A DNA stretch of 64,000 bases from contig JAGEMR010000100.1 in the NCBI GenBank assembly GCA_021030915.1, forward strand, positions 1-64,000, written 5' to 3'. This document shows positions 31,534-44,797 of this stretch, one piece after another. The position numbers and the translations under genes were made by a program. Every line of letters begins with the position of its first letter. The stretch's first letter is position 1. This DNA comes from Astrothelium macrocarpum (Eukaryota; Ascomycota; Dothideomycetes; Trypetheliales; Trypetheliaceae). The notes beneath the pieces were generated by a model. That model saw nothing but the letters and a program-made list of their open reading frames with translations. It had not been told where the DNA came from and did no database searches.

Positions 31534-33770
31534 CTACCCCTGACCCTCCCTCCCGCGTCTCCACGCCCCCTCAAAATCCAATCCCTCCAGCCGCCCTCTC
31601 ACCCCATCTGCCTCCTTCCCCAGGTCCTCTAGACTCGCGGCCAATGTAGCCACCTCGTCAAACTTGCGCCGCTTCGTTGCATCCGCGACCATCTCGCTCA
31701 CCAAGAACCGCTGCTCCTCCAGCACAATCAGCTGTTGCCGCAGCGCCGCCTCCTCGCTCTCTAGCGCGGTGAGCTCCGCCGAGCGCTCGCTGGTCGGTGT
31801 GCTGGGCGGCGAAGCGACAACAGCGGGGGAGAGATGGATGGGGAGCGGTGTGAGGGTGTCATTGGGGCGAGGTTTGCCAGGGGAGGAAGAGGTGCCGTGC
31901 GGGGTGGCGTGGCGGAGGACCTTGGGGAGGGATTTCAGTGGGAGCATGTGCAGATGTAGGAAGGCGGAAGCGGCTTGGTGGACGGCTTTTTGGAGGTGTT
32001 GTTGTGTGGGGGAGGTGGTGGGAAGGTCGCGGATGCGACGGGCTGCGGCGTCGTATTGGGTGAAGGAGTCCATGAGGCGCTTGCGCACTTTTTGGGCGTC
32101 GGCGAGTTGGGTCGGGGATGGTGGGGTTTCGGGATCTCTGAGGGTGAGTTAGTGATATGATGGTTGAGATGGATTGGTTAGACGTACTGTAAGGCAAGGA
32201 GAAGTCTTTGGAATTTAGGAAGAAGTAATCGGATACCATGCTCGAATTGTTTCAAGTTTTCGTATGATCTTTGGTCTGGTGGTCGGAGAGCAAGTTCACG
32301 AGCGAAATCGCTTTTGCTAAAGACGGTATGTTTGCAGTCTTGGCACATTCGGATGTCAAGACTAATTTGAGATGTATTTTGTTTCTCTGATAGAGTATCA
32401 GTAACTAGCAGCCATCAGCAACGTCGATGTCGGGTCGATCATAGACTTACGAGCAGCAACATTGAGACCAACTTCGGTCGAGCATCCCGTAGCGGGATCT
32501 CCACACACTACACGGCCGCATAGTCTACAATGATGTCTTCTAAAAGAGTAGTTTGAGAATTCTTGCTGACAGAATGGACATTTCGAAACGTTTCCATCCT
32601 CTTCCCAAGCAACTACTAATTGTTCCAATTGCCGTTGTTGCTGAGTTTTTGTGCCAGTCAGAGACCACAGTATCCCCCCTTGTCCTGGATCAGGGGGCGG
32701 ATTTGTAAGTAGTTGGGTTAGCTTTGTAAGCCTTTTTTCTAGACGGCTAACTTCTAGGTATGCTTTATCGACAGTCTTCCTTCGAAGGGAAGAAAAAGCA
32801 TCCGTATGATCACGCTCGAAGCCTACTCGTGTCAAAATGTGTGTCTTTGACACCAGCTCGTGGATAATTTACCTCGAGTATCATTGTAACCTTCTCTTGA
32901 TTTGTAGCAAGTCTCACAGACCCGACACCAGATTCCTCGAACAGGCTCATGTAAAGCAGATCTTGAAAGCTTCATCTGATACATGGTATGTTCCTCGCAG
33001 AATAATTTCCCGCATTTTCTGCAATTGATGCTGCCGTTCGTTCCTCCTAACCGTTTACCGCATGCAGGGTCAGAGCAAGAATCGTAGGAACCAGGTCGCT
33101 GCCAATGAGTTCGAGTTACCAACTCATCTGGATCTTGCCTTGTTAAAGGTTCTGGGGAAGGACGAAGTTGGCCTGGGATTAGACCAGGAGGTGGTGTGTG
33201 GATCGGTTCGTCATTTGACTCGAAAACATCCAAACCCTTGAGTTTCTGATTTAGTACTGCTAGCGGCTGGAATTTTTTGGCTTTTGTGATTTGTGCTTTG
33301 AACCATGTCTTGACTTCATCTTGTTCGATTTCCTCGAGATCGCGATGCGTGTCGTCCAAATGTCTGGAAGCAAATTAGAGGAAGACCAGTATAACATTCG
33401 TCCAGCAATACCTATTTAGTTGCAAAAGTGTTACCTACATATACGTATCAGCATCCACACTCGACATTATAGAAAGAACTCATACCATCCCCTCATTACA
33501 TATCGGACACACCAGTTTCGAGCCCGCTGCCGCCACAGCCTCATTTTGCTCCAACGACACCCTCGAGCTCAAATCTTGCGCCTGTTCTCCTGAGGTTTGT
33601 GAGGTCGATACCTGCGAGCTTAACGACAGCGAGCTTTCTGAAGGCGAAACAATGCTGGTGTTGGTTGTGTTGCGCTTGTGCTGCGGCGCCGCCGCCGCAG
33701 CCATGGCTGGAGAGAGGGAGCGGCCATTGCCCAGAATGCGACCTCCGCCGAGCGAGCGTCGCGAGGTCAT
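31534..33770 (-). CDS. PEP7: Pep7/Vps19-like FYVE protein (vacuolar sorting)
   Basis: Six exons (33486-33770, 33412-33434, 32873-33363, 32451-32825, 32188-32404, 31534-32137) close in phase to 664 residues; exon 2 is only 23 nt. Order: a Ser-rich N-terminus; a C2H2 finger (CPICNEGMVTLLQLNRHLDD), completed only by splicing in the tiny exon; a first, degenerate FYVE-like finger (CSDPACGKRL ... CRKCGKLFCEEH ... CRVCETC); a second, canonical FYVE finger with RRHHCRLCGRVVC and distal CQDC; then a helical, charged C-terminus matching the Rab-binding part. FYVE domains bind phosphatidylinositol 3-phosphate on endosomes. Pep7/Rabenosyn works with Vps21/Rab5, Vps45 and the syntaxin Pep12 in Golgi-to-endosome fusion. 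It shares a 179-bp promoter interval with divergent MET8. Confidence 0.9.
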
Positions 33771-33949
33771 CGAGGTCTGCGGCGCATGGCCTTAAAAATC
33801 TGAAGGGGGGAGAGTTTGGAAATGTGAGGTGGGGGCCTGTTGGCGGAATGATTGGGATGGGATGTGGCAGTGGCGGGGCGGAGATCCGTTCGGAGATAAG
33901 GTCATAAGTAGTGGCGATAGTTACATTTCTTCTTTCTCTCCGCGTGACT
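33771..33949. promoter_or_regulatory. short bidirectional promoter, PEP7/MET8
   Basis: The start codons of two divergent genes are 179 bp apart, so both promoters and 5' UTRs must share this interval. A C/T-rich tract lies at 33926-33943 on the MET8 side. No specific factor site is asserted. Confidence 0.6.
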
Positions 33950-34839
33950 ATGGCAAAGGGTCGATTTCCTGAAATACAAGGTGGAGGCTCTCTGATTCTG
34001 GCATGGCAAGTTCGGGGCAAACGAGTCTTGGTGGTTGGTGGCGGGGATGTAAGTACAATGCCTTCAATTCCAATACCATCTAACATCTTTCTGAATATTG
34101 ACATTGACCACATAGTCTAGGTCGCCGCTGGCCGTATCTACAACGTGCTCAACGCCGACGCCAAAGTGACCGTCGTCTGTCCCTACTCCGGCCTCAACGA
34201 TGAAGTCGCGCACCGCGTTGCGCAGCAGCAAGTCTCACACATCGACCGCAAATTCCAACCATCCGATCTCGACTCCGCCGACATGGTGCTGACGGCCGTC
34301 GACGACGCGGAAGCATCCACGCAAATCTACAAGCTCTGCAAGGAACGGCGGATCCCCGCGAACATTGCAGACGTGCCACCCGAGTGCGATTTTTACTTTG
34401 GTAGCGTGCACCGCGACGGGCCATTGCAGATCATGGTCAGCACAAACGGCAATGGCCCGAAGCTGGCCAATATTGTGCGTCGGCAGATAGCCGCGAATCT
34501 GCCCGAGAACATTGGCGCTGCCATTCAAAAGGTGGGCGTCCTGCGGCGAAGGTTACGAAAAGTTGCACCTGATCCGGAGGAAGGGCCCAAGCGGATGCAA
34601 TGGTGCGACATGTCCTACATTCTCGCCCATTTTGGGAGATATGGTTTCGTGCTAATCTTAGTAGGATGTCCAAAGTTTGCGAGGCATGGCCGCTAGAGGA
34701 TCTGTGTGAGATGAATGATGAAGATATGGACCAGCTATTGGGTTTCTATAAACCTGGTCAAGTACCGGGCTTAGATCAGATCAGGCTTCATGAAAAACCT
34801 GGCATTGTAGGATTTGACGGGGCATTTGGTTGGTGGTAA
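33950..34839 (+). CDS. MET8: siroheme synthase (Met8-like dehydrogenase/ferrochelatase)
   Basis: Three exons (33950-34048, 34121-34602, 34665-34839) close in phase to 251 residues. The Rossmann loop is split by intron 1: GKRVLVVGGGDV joins VAAGRIYNVL. Then come ADAKVTVVCP, a family-typical ANIADVPPECDFYFGS, whose Asp region corresponds to the catalytic Asp of yeast Met8, and QIMVSTNGNGPKLANIVRRQI. Met8 converts precorrin-2 to siroheme by NAD-dependent dehydrogenation and iron chelation, supplying sulfite (and nitrite) reductase. The C-terminal CEAWPLEDLCEM and final GFDGAFGWW follow the fungal form. The start at 33950 gives a typical short leader before SLILAWQVRGK. Confidence 0.93.
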
Positions 34840-35495
34840 TACTTTTATAGCATTCTTGTAAATTGATTGTTCCAATGACATTTGATCATGAAAAAGTGTA
34901 CTTTTAGACGTCTTCTAGAATGCCTTGGAGTGTGCTCACATCAATACTTTGCATTAATTTAACATCCGCAGTCAATTTTGAGTCAGGTAGGGATCTTAAA
35001 GAGAGGCAAACAATACATGTCATGCATCGGCTCACATATGTACAAGAGAAAGAATGAACACTACATCTAACCATTTCATTCGTAATGCCTAGTCCAATCA
35101 CTGCGCCCTCTCGCGAGGACACTTTATTCCCATGCCACGCTATGCTAAATCGCTGCACCAATTCCCGCCTATCCAAGCGGATGTTGCAACCATCGATCCA
35201 AGCACGCTACGACTGAGAGCGAAAAAACTCCTGTATGCTGTATACATCTTGCCCTATTCGGTTATGGGTCGAAGCCCATGTTGAAGCCAAAGAAGATGAA
35301 ATGCTGATAGTGAGCGGCGAGCTCGGTACATCTTTATTTACCATCCAGACCCTGTGTTTCCCTTTCCCTTCCACGCCCAAAAGACCCAAAAACCTAATGG
35401 ATAAAATGGTGTTTGCTTGCAAGAAGCTGAATATTGAACTTGGTTGAAAATGTGTTGAGCCCCTACCCAGTCTATCGTAGTTCTGTCCAAGGCTT
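34840..35495. other. intergenic between convergent MET8 and OGT genes
   Basis: Both flanking genes end here, so it should hold two 3' UTRs. No coding sequence supported. Confidence 0.4.
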
Positions 35496-38400
35496 TCACC
35501 CTTCCACCTCCTGCACCCTTGCCTTTGGTCGTTCATCCTTCAAAAAGATGTCTCCCCCAACCCCATCTACCCATCGGTCCCATGCAATGTCATATGCATC
35601 CTCTAGATCGTGAACCCAACGTTTCGTGTCAAAGAGAGCTGACGACCAACGAGCCTCGTATAAAAGTTTTCGGAGCTCAAAAAGCCGTCCGGTTGCTCTT
35701 GGTGGGATAACGTTCCAAGTAGTTGGTGAATTGATGGAATGTTGCGGCTTGACTGGCTGAGGTTGGTGTTGTTTCGGATATTGTATTTTTGGAGCAGCCA
35801 AATATGGAGCTAGTTGCGGCCGAGGGGTAACACCGTCCGCCGCCACAAGCGTGCTGGGAGAGGCACCGCCGGGGTGACGTTGGGTGAAGTTGGAAGGAAT
35901 TCCGTTTGGAGAAGTGGAGCCGGATTTAAAAGGTGCCCCATCCCTTGGCGAGTATTTTAAGCTGCCTGCCAATCTGACAGCCATATCTTCGTACTCGTCC
36001 TCGTTACCGGCAATGAGCTCGGTACGTGCCTTTTCGCCTGCTTTGCCTTTGGGTAAGGCGCTGATCAAAATACTGGCCGCCATCCTACTGCACATCTTGT
36101 ATCCATATCTGGGCAAAGTGAGTAACGGTGTGCCGGACCAAAGTACGTCAGCGGCAGTTGTGTGAGCATTGCATTCTGGGGTATCCAGGAACAAATCACA
36201 GACCCTTGCGCGTGCGATGTGTGCAGCTTTCGGAGCTACATCCGTAAAGACAATTCGGTCTGCAACCGATTTACCAGCCCAGGCGATCGCCGTCTGCTTG
36301 AGATTAGACTCTCCGAGATCTGGAAAGCGAAGGAGCCAAAGAATAGCATTTGGGATGCGAGATAGAATTCGGAGCCAAGTACGGAAAGTTGTCGGTTCAA
36401 TCTGTAAAAAGCTTAGCGTTGAAAGTTTAAGTAGACAGAAACCCAAAGAACAAACCTTGTAGAGCTGATTGAAATTACCCAGGATAATTGTATCATCCGA
36501 CAAATTTGGAAAAAGTTCTTTCCGCATGGCCCATCTCCTCCCTTGTTCCTCTTCCCAGTTTAATTGTTTGCCCTTTGAGTCTGGCGCACTTTGCCGATGA
36601 TCGCAGCAAAAGAAAGTGTCCCGACAAAAGATGATATTCTCACCATAGACCCAGTCGTCCTGTTCGTCACTGCTGTTTCCATCTTGAATTTGGTCTTTAA
36701 GATCGACGTTTCCTCTCCAAGGTCTAAGCGTTTTTGTGGGAATAGCTGTGTCGTCTGCCAAAAGGTAATCGCACCACTCTGCACCGAGAGTGCCAGCAAA
36801 TCCCATAAAAGACATTTGAATTGGGGCAGGTCGAGCAGCAAAGACCTCATTGCGAGCACCCCGAGTGTATCCATTGAGATTGACCAGAATGTGAATACCA
36901 TCTTTGACAATCTGATCAACAAGTCGACTAGGTGACCAACCACTGGCATCGTGGAAATGGGGAGCTTCGCGTTCAATCTGTTCTCGATGAACTGACTTGT
37001 CGCTTTGGGTTGTAGCATAACAATATGCTTTGACGCGACCAGGGTCGTGCAAGCCAAAGACTGATTGCATAAGATGGGCCAGAGGATGATTATTGAAATC
37101 CGAAGAGACGTAGCCAACCTTGAGGTATGGCTTTGGGGGTTGAGGCGGAGGATAGACCGTTGAAGGTAACCAAGGCGATCTCAATGTTGAACAAGATATT
37201 CGAAGTCCATTTCTTTGTGAAATCAAACGAATCTGCTTTGCCGACATTGGGCAAGTAAAGGTGTGGAATGGTAACACCGTTGGCGCTGTTGGTACAGTAA
37301 GCAAAGCGGGAAGCTGTGGCCTAGTATATCTTTCTGCGGGAAACTGTTCCATGTTGACAAACTTGTCAATATACCATTTTCGTGATATCATTCGCGTTGC
37401 CCGTTCCACAAGTCTTATGATCCGGACTCCTTCCCACTTTTTGCGAGACCAGGCCAGTAGAGTTGTTCGTAGCGCGAGTTCCTTTTCTTGGTCGAATTTG
37501 GTTACCCCATATGATACGGGTAGTTGGTTTATCATGTCTTCCATGACACCATTGTCAAGAACACCTTTGCCCCAATCTTCTCCTTCCCGAAGCTGTTTCT
37601 CGACGATATCCACAACTCGCTTGAGCCACCCTGAGCTAACAGCGCCAATGGCTCGGCCGTCAGACAACATGCCTTTTGGATCGACATGCCACTTGTCCCG
37701 TGACCCACGATCTTCTGCAATGCCACCTCTCCCAATCCAGCCACAGACAGAATTGAGAGCGTTGGCCAAACCACATACAGCTTCGGCAAAGTCGGGACTA
37801 GCTTCGACAGCCCGCCTATAGTACTGAATGGCATCCGCTATGTGACCTTGGTCTTTGACTGCATTGGCAAGATTTGCCAGGGCTATATCAAAGGCTGGAT
37901 CGCAATTGACAGCTCGTTCGTACATGTTTATAGCGGCAGGTAATTGTCCGATATCCTTGAGAAGGCTACCCAGATTCGTATATAAATGCGCATGACGATT
38001 ATCCAGATTGAGACCGTAATTATAGTATGCCAGAGCAAGAGCAACTCCACTTCCTGGAATGATGCCGGGTACTTTTTCAATATGACTGTTGGCACTAGCT
38101 GCCATGGAGGATTGGAGTACCGGAGTAGATTGCTGTACACTTGCCAGTAAGATGCCCACGTTATTAGCTGTGGACGGACTGGGTTGCAAGGATAATGATA
38201 GGTAATATAAAGCGAGAATCTCTCGAACTCGAGATGCAGCTCGTGCTCCGCCAGTTGAAGGAATATTGGTGTTCATGCCATCCTGAAAAATTTTTGCAAG
38301 AGATAGAAGCGAGTTGCTCGTCGTTGCTATCGAAGCTTTTCGTGCCATCCCATTATGCACATTTGCAGAGATATATTTCAGACCTGGCAATTCACCTTGA

Positions 38401-41072
38401 TGAGGGAAGCAAAGTCGAGCGGTATGAAGGGCCTTATCTGGAGGTAGCAAAATTGGATCAGAAGAAGAAATATTTGGCTGACTCCGAGGAAAGTTGACAA
38501 AGTAATCGCGAGCAACTACCGTAAGGATGTGCTTCACGAGCCCCGCAACATCCTCAAATCGTCGACCAGCGCCAATAAGAACAGCATTCTCAAAAGCCTT
38601 GGCAGCTCCGACATTGTCACCCAGAGCATAAAGCATGTTGCCTTTTGCATGGATCAAAGCCAGCATTCGACCATTCTCAGCGCCAGAAATCGCATAACCA
38701 CTCGAACCAAAGCCAGGCTCACTCGATCCAGGAATTTCGCGAGGGATATGAAATGGTGACTCGTTGTCAACGTCATACTCGAGGTAGTATCTGTCTGATT
38801 CCTCAGAAATGCAAGGTGACCTGCTTGCGGTGCTTGACGCTTCGCTTTGTCGATCCAAGGGCTTGAGGGTCTCATTTGCTTTGACGCAGCGCAAGGATGA
38901 TTCCACAAAGTCAATCAGCTCGACAGCTTCTTTTGTACGTTGTTCCGAACACAAAAGGCCGACAAAATGTTCAACGGCCTCGAAATAGCTCGGTCGAAGG
39001 CGAATTGCTTTGAGCCAGGTCTGCTCAGCTTCTTGTCTTCTATCCATGCCGAGCAAAGTGGCCGCCAAATTCGATAATGCTTCAACGTGCCTGTTGTGGT
39101 CAGTATGCATTTGCAATAAAAAGCAAAAATAAAGAAAAAGTACTTACTTTGCATCCTGCTCCAGAATTTGAGTGTACAAATTGAGAGCCTGCTGATAGTC
39201 ACCAAGTCCATAAGCCAAGCATCCAGCCAGTAACAAACCAGGAATCCACTTCCAATCGCTTTCTTGACATAACTGAGATACTTTTTCAAGAGCTGCTGCA
39301 GCGTTCGCGCCAGGTATTGAAGAATTTCCATAGGGGGATATTGGGCCGCTGAATCCGCCTTGCATTGCCTGCCCAACAGATATTCCCGATGTCCGTCGTA
39401 AGGTTCTGTATTTATCCAAAGGTTGGATGGCGCCTTGCAGAGAAGACGATCCAGTACCAAGCGGCGCTTGATACGAGTGTCTACGATTATATGAAGCATG
39501 TGGATTTTGAAAATCCAGTTGAGCCCAGCTGACTGACTTTGAATGATATAGTCCAGGAACAGAGCCTGCCATGCCTGAGCCCTGATTGGAATTTCCACGT
39601 GCCTGCTCGTTATGTCGACCGGAAATCGACGATGCAGAGGACGACCGTTCATAATGTTGTCGTCTTAATGTTGGTGTGGATTCTTGCGAAGGATGTCGTG
39701 GTGGTCTTGGGTATATGTCTGGACGGGATGGCGGTTGAGAACCATTTGCATGTTTGCTTTGTCGACTAGCTTTCCGAGTATGATGGATAAAAGCAATGAG
39801 CTCCTTGTATATGTGCTGAGCCCAAGCAAATATCTCATCTCGATGTTGAGCTTTGGTTGCGAGTGAATCAACTTCCAGTACGGCAAATTGGTTGTTTGGT
39901 CCCTGTATACTTGATGGTCGTGGTCCTGAAATACCGATAGATCGCGGGAGAGTGTGTTGAAGAGTATTTGAGTGTGCAAAGTAGTCGTCTTGAGGTTGAG
40001 CGCGATATTTCACATGAGAATATTGTTGCGGTTGAGCTTGATTGCCAAATGCTTGAGCTGCAGGGGTAAGAATCGGGTCATATTGCGGACCTGGTTGGTT
40101 CAGAGTAGCCGGGTCGGGAAGTTGGTCCAGCATTGGTGCTGCATTTCCATTCATCATCCGAACATGACCGCCCAAACCAGGTGCAACGCTAGACGAATCC
40201 CAAGATCCAAATTTGGGTAAAAGAGTACCTCTTTCTGTTTGGCCCGACCAATCTGAACGAGTTTGGGGATAATAACGAGGATCACGAAGTGCAGCAGGAC
40301 GATAAGGAACAAATGTTCCATTAGGCCAGTATGGTCCAAACGGTCCGTGATCATTGGAGACTGTTGGACTCGACGGTGTCTGCGGTGAAGGTTGCATGGC
40401 ACTAGGAATGAATTGATTGGGTTGCTGATGATGTATTTGTGGATGATGTATTGGTGTTTGGTTGAGCATGGAATCTATCGGCAAAAGCTGAAATTGTTGA
40501 TTAGACCATGTTGGATTTGGCGAACCAAAATTAAAATTCATAGTCGCGTTCTGCATAGAATTAGAAATCTGTTGTTGCTGATTTAGCCATGAACCGGAGC
40601 TAGGTTGCACGTTTTCGTGAGGTACAGCTGGAGATCTGAGCGGTAATAGCTGCTCCATTCCGTTCAAGACTCCAGACATGGGGCTGCCGAGATCTCCATC
40701 GGAGGATGAAGGCAGAAGAATGTGCTTGGAAGCATGTCGATCTTCTTGTCCAGCCAAGGTCCCATCATAAGCGCCATTAAGGATCCCACCTGGCGTCTTT
40801 CTCCGCAACAAATCTTCCGAGTCATTCGGGACGTCTTGACTGTTTCTAACCGAGACTTCCCCAGTATGCCGTCTCTGTAGAGGAAGTGCATATTGCTGGC
40901 TTGTGTTTGATAAATATTTCTGTTGTTCATTCGCAAAGATTTGATTCTGAGATGCAGCACGGGATGAACCAAGGTTCTGTGGTCGTTGAAGAGACGTCAA
41001 CTGTGTCCTACTTGCACCTAGCATGTGTGGCTGGACGCCCACGGGCCGATGGTAGTAAGGTAGAGTACTCAT
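35496..41072 (-). CDS. O-GlcNAc transferase-like protein (GT41, TPR)
   Basis: Exons 39148-41072, 36456-39090 and 35496-36401 give 1821 residues. The first 600 or so residues are disordered, rich in Gln, Pro, Ser and Asn. TPR repeats follow (NLAATLLGMDRRQEAEQTW, LYTNLGSLLKDIGQLPAAIN, ALANLANAVKDQGHIADAIQ). The C-terminal GT41 catalytic region has KVGYVSSDFNNHPLAHLMQS with the conserved His, QMSFMGFAGTLGAEWCDYL, FNQLYKIEPTTF and CNAHTTAADVLWSGTPLLTL for UDP-GlcNAc binding. Such enzymes add O-GlcNAc to Ser/Thr of nuclear and cytosolic proteins; the fungal target set is not known to me. The last intron (36402-36455) is 54 nt long and free of in-frame stops, so its retention would add 18 residues between LYK and IEP. 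Confidence 0.9.
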
Positions 41073-43499
41073 GTTGAACCGTAGTTCCGGTCTGCCCGAA
41101 GAAAGGCTTGAAGACAGGACTCAAGCACAACAGATAATGACGAGGATTCGAGCGCGAGTGTGACCTGCAAAGTCCCTGGCAACCTCACCGATTTGGGAGT
41201 GTCCCAATGCCTTTGCGTAATCTTGTCCTCCCAGCCCCTCGTGACATCTCGTGGTGTTTATGCCGACCGTTGAGTCTTCAGAGGTGGCACAGAACGTTGC
41301 GACACCTGCACAACCATGTAGTTCCAAACTCTTTGGGTGTCGAGGCTGCTGCAGGGAAAACAAAAAGGTGTGTGGTCCAGTCTGGTTCAAGACGAATAAT
41401 CTAGGTCAGTTGGAGACAAAAAATGTCGCGTACAATCGGATTGGAATGGATAGCAAGTGGTACTGGTGAGGCTACAAAGGGTTGGGTCCAAAAGGTGTCG
41501 TGGTAATGGTTCGCCTCCCAAGATGCAAGGGGGGCACAGAAATGTCAAATCCAATACGGCCATGTACCGCTTCGGACTAGTGTGGAGCGCAACACGATAT
41601 TTCAGTTTTGCTGCTGACCGAGCTTACCAGCCAAGAAACCTGTCCAAACGAACACCGGCCGAGGAGCGAAAAAAAAGGTGGTATCCAGGGCAGAGAGCAG
41701 TGGTGGTGCCCGGCAGGGAAAGCTGTCGGGATCCGACGGCTGGAGGTAATGTGTCACGGAGGGGTCGCTGCAATGATGAAACAGCAGTCGGGTACGTATT
41801 GTAAATAGGTGCTGCAGCAGAAAGGAAAGGGCCTTCTTCACAATGTTCGACGGTCTGGCAAAACTGCGTGGACTGGCCCACGGACGTCGACCAGGCTGCA
41901 GAATAGGATGCGGACGGGGATCAACAGCCCTGCAGACGGAGCGAACTAGAAGCAATCGGCGATGCTGATGCTCACTGTTTTGAGCTGGTGAGAGGCGCCC
42001 GACTGCGGTGGAGCCGTGGCAGGCGCTCAGCCCGTTAACGTTAGACGGCTTGGATGCGCCGTCGCTGCTTCGATCTTGCCTAGGCGTGCTCACCGCAGAT
42101 TCGCGGGCCATTCGTGATAATGGGGGTTTAGCTGCAACGTCTATATTGGGCGGCGGGCAGAGTGTGCCGTAGGCATGGTGTGGTACCGCCCCGCTGCGTA
42201 CGCCTATCTAGACGGGGTTGGGTGTTGGTGTATATGCCAGTAACCGAAAAGCCGTCGATCGCAGTGCATGAATCCTTTGAGCTGCTGCACATCACTCGTA
42301 ACGTGAAATGAAGGTCCCGCTGATCGAGGGACAAAATCCCGCATCTGGCGCCTCTGAGCCGACGCTGCGAGATGGAGATTGAGGGCCAGTCCTGCAAGGC
42401 AGGCCACATGCAACCGCCCTCCAGCCCCGAGCTGGCCTGTCTTCTGTGATGAAGCCCGGCCGTGATGCGCCCGGGGTTCGCCAGTGCGATGCCACGACTG
42501 GTCGACACATGTGTGGCGTTTGGCCGGCGGCAGCGGTTCCATCCACCTGGCGCCGGCCTTGCGCTGGCCTACCCGTTGGATGGCTGCTCTTTTTCGTGGC
42601 GTGACGCTTTTTTATTTTTTATTTTTACCCGCCTACATTGTGCATACACTTTGCTTGTTATCCTTACACAATCTTCTGTGGGGGAGGCTAGCATCCGCTG
42701 CATTCAGCTTGCGATCCATCCGTTGAAATCAGTCATGACGTCCATTACTAAACCTCTCACCAACCGGTTGGATCTCATTAGAAGGAACAGCAAGGTTTGG
42801 CTCGTGGTCCAAATCACGGTTCGGTTCCTCCCAGCCGTGTCCGCAAAGCCCTACATTTTCATTACACCTTTGTAATGAAACACCCGGGCAATCTCCTCGC
42901 TTCTATTGAATTTACGGATTGTTGTACGTGGCAAAGTTTAAATTGAGACTTTTGCTCAAAACTTCTCCACCACAACATTAGATTCAGGCAACCGAATTCT
43001 GCTCGCTTCCACCCGCGTCGCCGTTTCGGGAAGCCATGGATCATTGATGAACAGGCGTAGGATTCGTCTCTATTCCAAATTTGTAGGTTGAGTAATATTC
43101 CCTGGTCACGGGCGATTGAAGTGGCAAGTCAGCGCAAACTGTGAGAGTCCATATCATCTTTGGATTCCTTGGGTGTCGAGGGTCACCAGAAGTCTGTCTA
43201 TTTCTGCTTGATCTGACTTGGTCGCGTGTTGTCACAATTATGTAGCCCAGACAGGCAAACGGTTTTCCTGGCCTTCTAGAAAATCACCAACCGAAACAGC
43301 CGCTCAACGTGCGCTAGAGCTAAAGTCCATCACGGATATGATAAACGATGCATAACGCAGCCGTACAGGTACCTAATGCAATGATACGAAGCTGACTCAT
43401 TTCTGTAGAAATCTTCCGACACGCCGTTTCCCATGCTGCAACGCAATGCAAAGTGTCCCTATTGGATTTTTACCCCCCATAGGGTTGTCAATACATGTT
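41073..43499. other. 2.4-kb gene-poor region upstream of the OGT gene
   Basis: Moderately GC-rich with several overlapping open frames (longest 41602-42111 on the minus strand, 169 codons) that show no domain and lie upstream of and on the same strand as the OGT gene. It is best read as a long promoter and 5' leader, possibly with upstream open frames, plus the Sec62 3' flank. No RNA gene or repeat seen. Confidence 0.4.
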
Positions 43500-44797
43500 T
43501 TACTCGTCATCTACCTCCTCAACCCTTGCATTCATATTCCGTGATTGCGTTTGACCTCCAGTCTCCACTTCTGCACCGCTGGTCTTTGCCTTTTCTTCTA
43601 CAGCCTTGCCGGGATTAACATTCTGCTTTGTCTCTTGTGCAGCATTAGCGTTACCGTTCTCCGGCACTCTACCCTCCCTTTTTGCCTTTCTTTCCTCACG
43701 CTTGGCTTTTTTCTGAGCTTTGACCTTCTTCCTATCCTCTGCCGTTTCCTGCCAGGCCCAAGCAGGCTTAAAACTATCAAAGAACCCAACATCCTCAAAG
43801 AGGTTCGGGAATATCCACAGTCCAGGCGGATTTGTAAACATGGTGACGATGAAAAGAATTAGTCGAACGATAGCCAATCCGAAGAAGGCGCCAAGAATGC
43901 CAAGACATCCCATGGAAACATACCAGGCGCCAAGGCGTAAGTAAAAGGGCCATAATGGAAACATGACTACGGCCATTATAGCAACAAGCGCGCCTGCTGC
44001 CATGAGATATTGTTTCCATTGAGGTCCGTCATAAAGCCAGATGTAGTGGCTCATATCGTCCGCATCCTGTTGCTGCTCAACTATTACTGTCCATTGACCC
44101 TTGACACGCTTCTTCTTTCCATGATTGTGACCTTCATGCGGATCAACTTTTGATACTCGTAGAGCAAGTAGAGACAAGGGAAGAAGTTTGAACGTGTTCT
44201 CAGCACTGGGACGATCATGGACTGCTGGAAGTAGAGGATTCTTTGAACGGGCTTTCGCATAGGCTGGCGATTGGAGAGCGCGAATTGCACGTTTCACTGA
44301 GATTATATCCGTCAGTTCAATCGCACAAAACTAGACCTGGGATGTCTTTCAAACCTTTGAACATGTCCTTCCGCTTCTCCTGAAAGATGCATGTACGAGT
44401 CTTGAGTGGCTGACTACGGAGGAATTTTGCGACAGCCAAGGCTTCAGGCTTTGGCGGTCCTGGCTGTAGAGGTTGTCGCTGCATACCCGCTTGTGGAGGT
44501 GGGTTTCCAGGGCTTTGCGCTTGTTGTTGAGGACCACCTTGGCCTTGTTGTTGCCTCTGCTGCTGCTGCATCATGGCTTGTTGACGTGCCGCTTGAGCCT
44601 TCATCTGTTCAACGTACTGTTGGACACTGTTCAAGACTTGTTAGCGACAGAATTATCAAACACACAATGCACTAATGGTAATCCTACGTGAGGCCTTGCT
44701 TTGCAGCAGCTGCAGCAATCTGCTGCTGGATTACCTGGATCTGCTGCGGCGTCGGCTGCTGCCCTGGCTGGAACTGAATTGGCGGCGGCGTAGCCAT
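43500..44797 (-). CDS. SEC62: ER translocation protein Sec62
   Basis: Three exons (44688-44797, 44355-44626, 43500-44296) close in phase to 392 residues. After a Gln/Pro-rich start (FQPGQQPTPQQIQVIQQQ) comes a conserved cytosolic domain with AVAKFLRSQPLKTRTCIF and KRKDMFKVKRAIRAL. HYIWLYDGPQWKQYLMAA precedes two membrane helices (about residues 215-270; FPLWPFYLRLGAWYVSMG between), and TNPPGLWIFPNLFEDVGF follows, all typical of Sec62. The tail is a long Lys/Glu-rich coil (KVKAQKKAKREERKAKREGR). Sec62 acts with Sec63 and the Sec61 channel in post-translational import into the ER. Confidence 0.95.

Noticed and set aside
41602..42111. Separate gene of 169 codons upstream of the OGT gene
   Set aside because: No domain, Arg/Ser/Pro-rich composition typical of chance frames in GC-rich DNA, and it lies in the likely promoter or leader.
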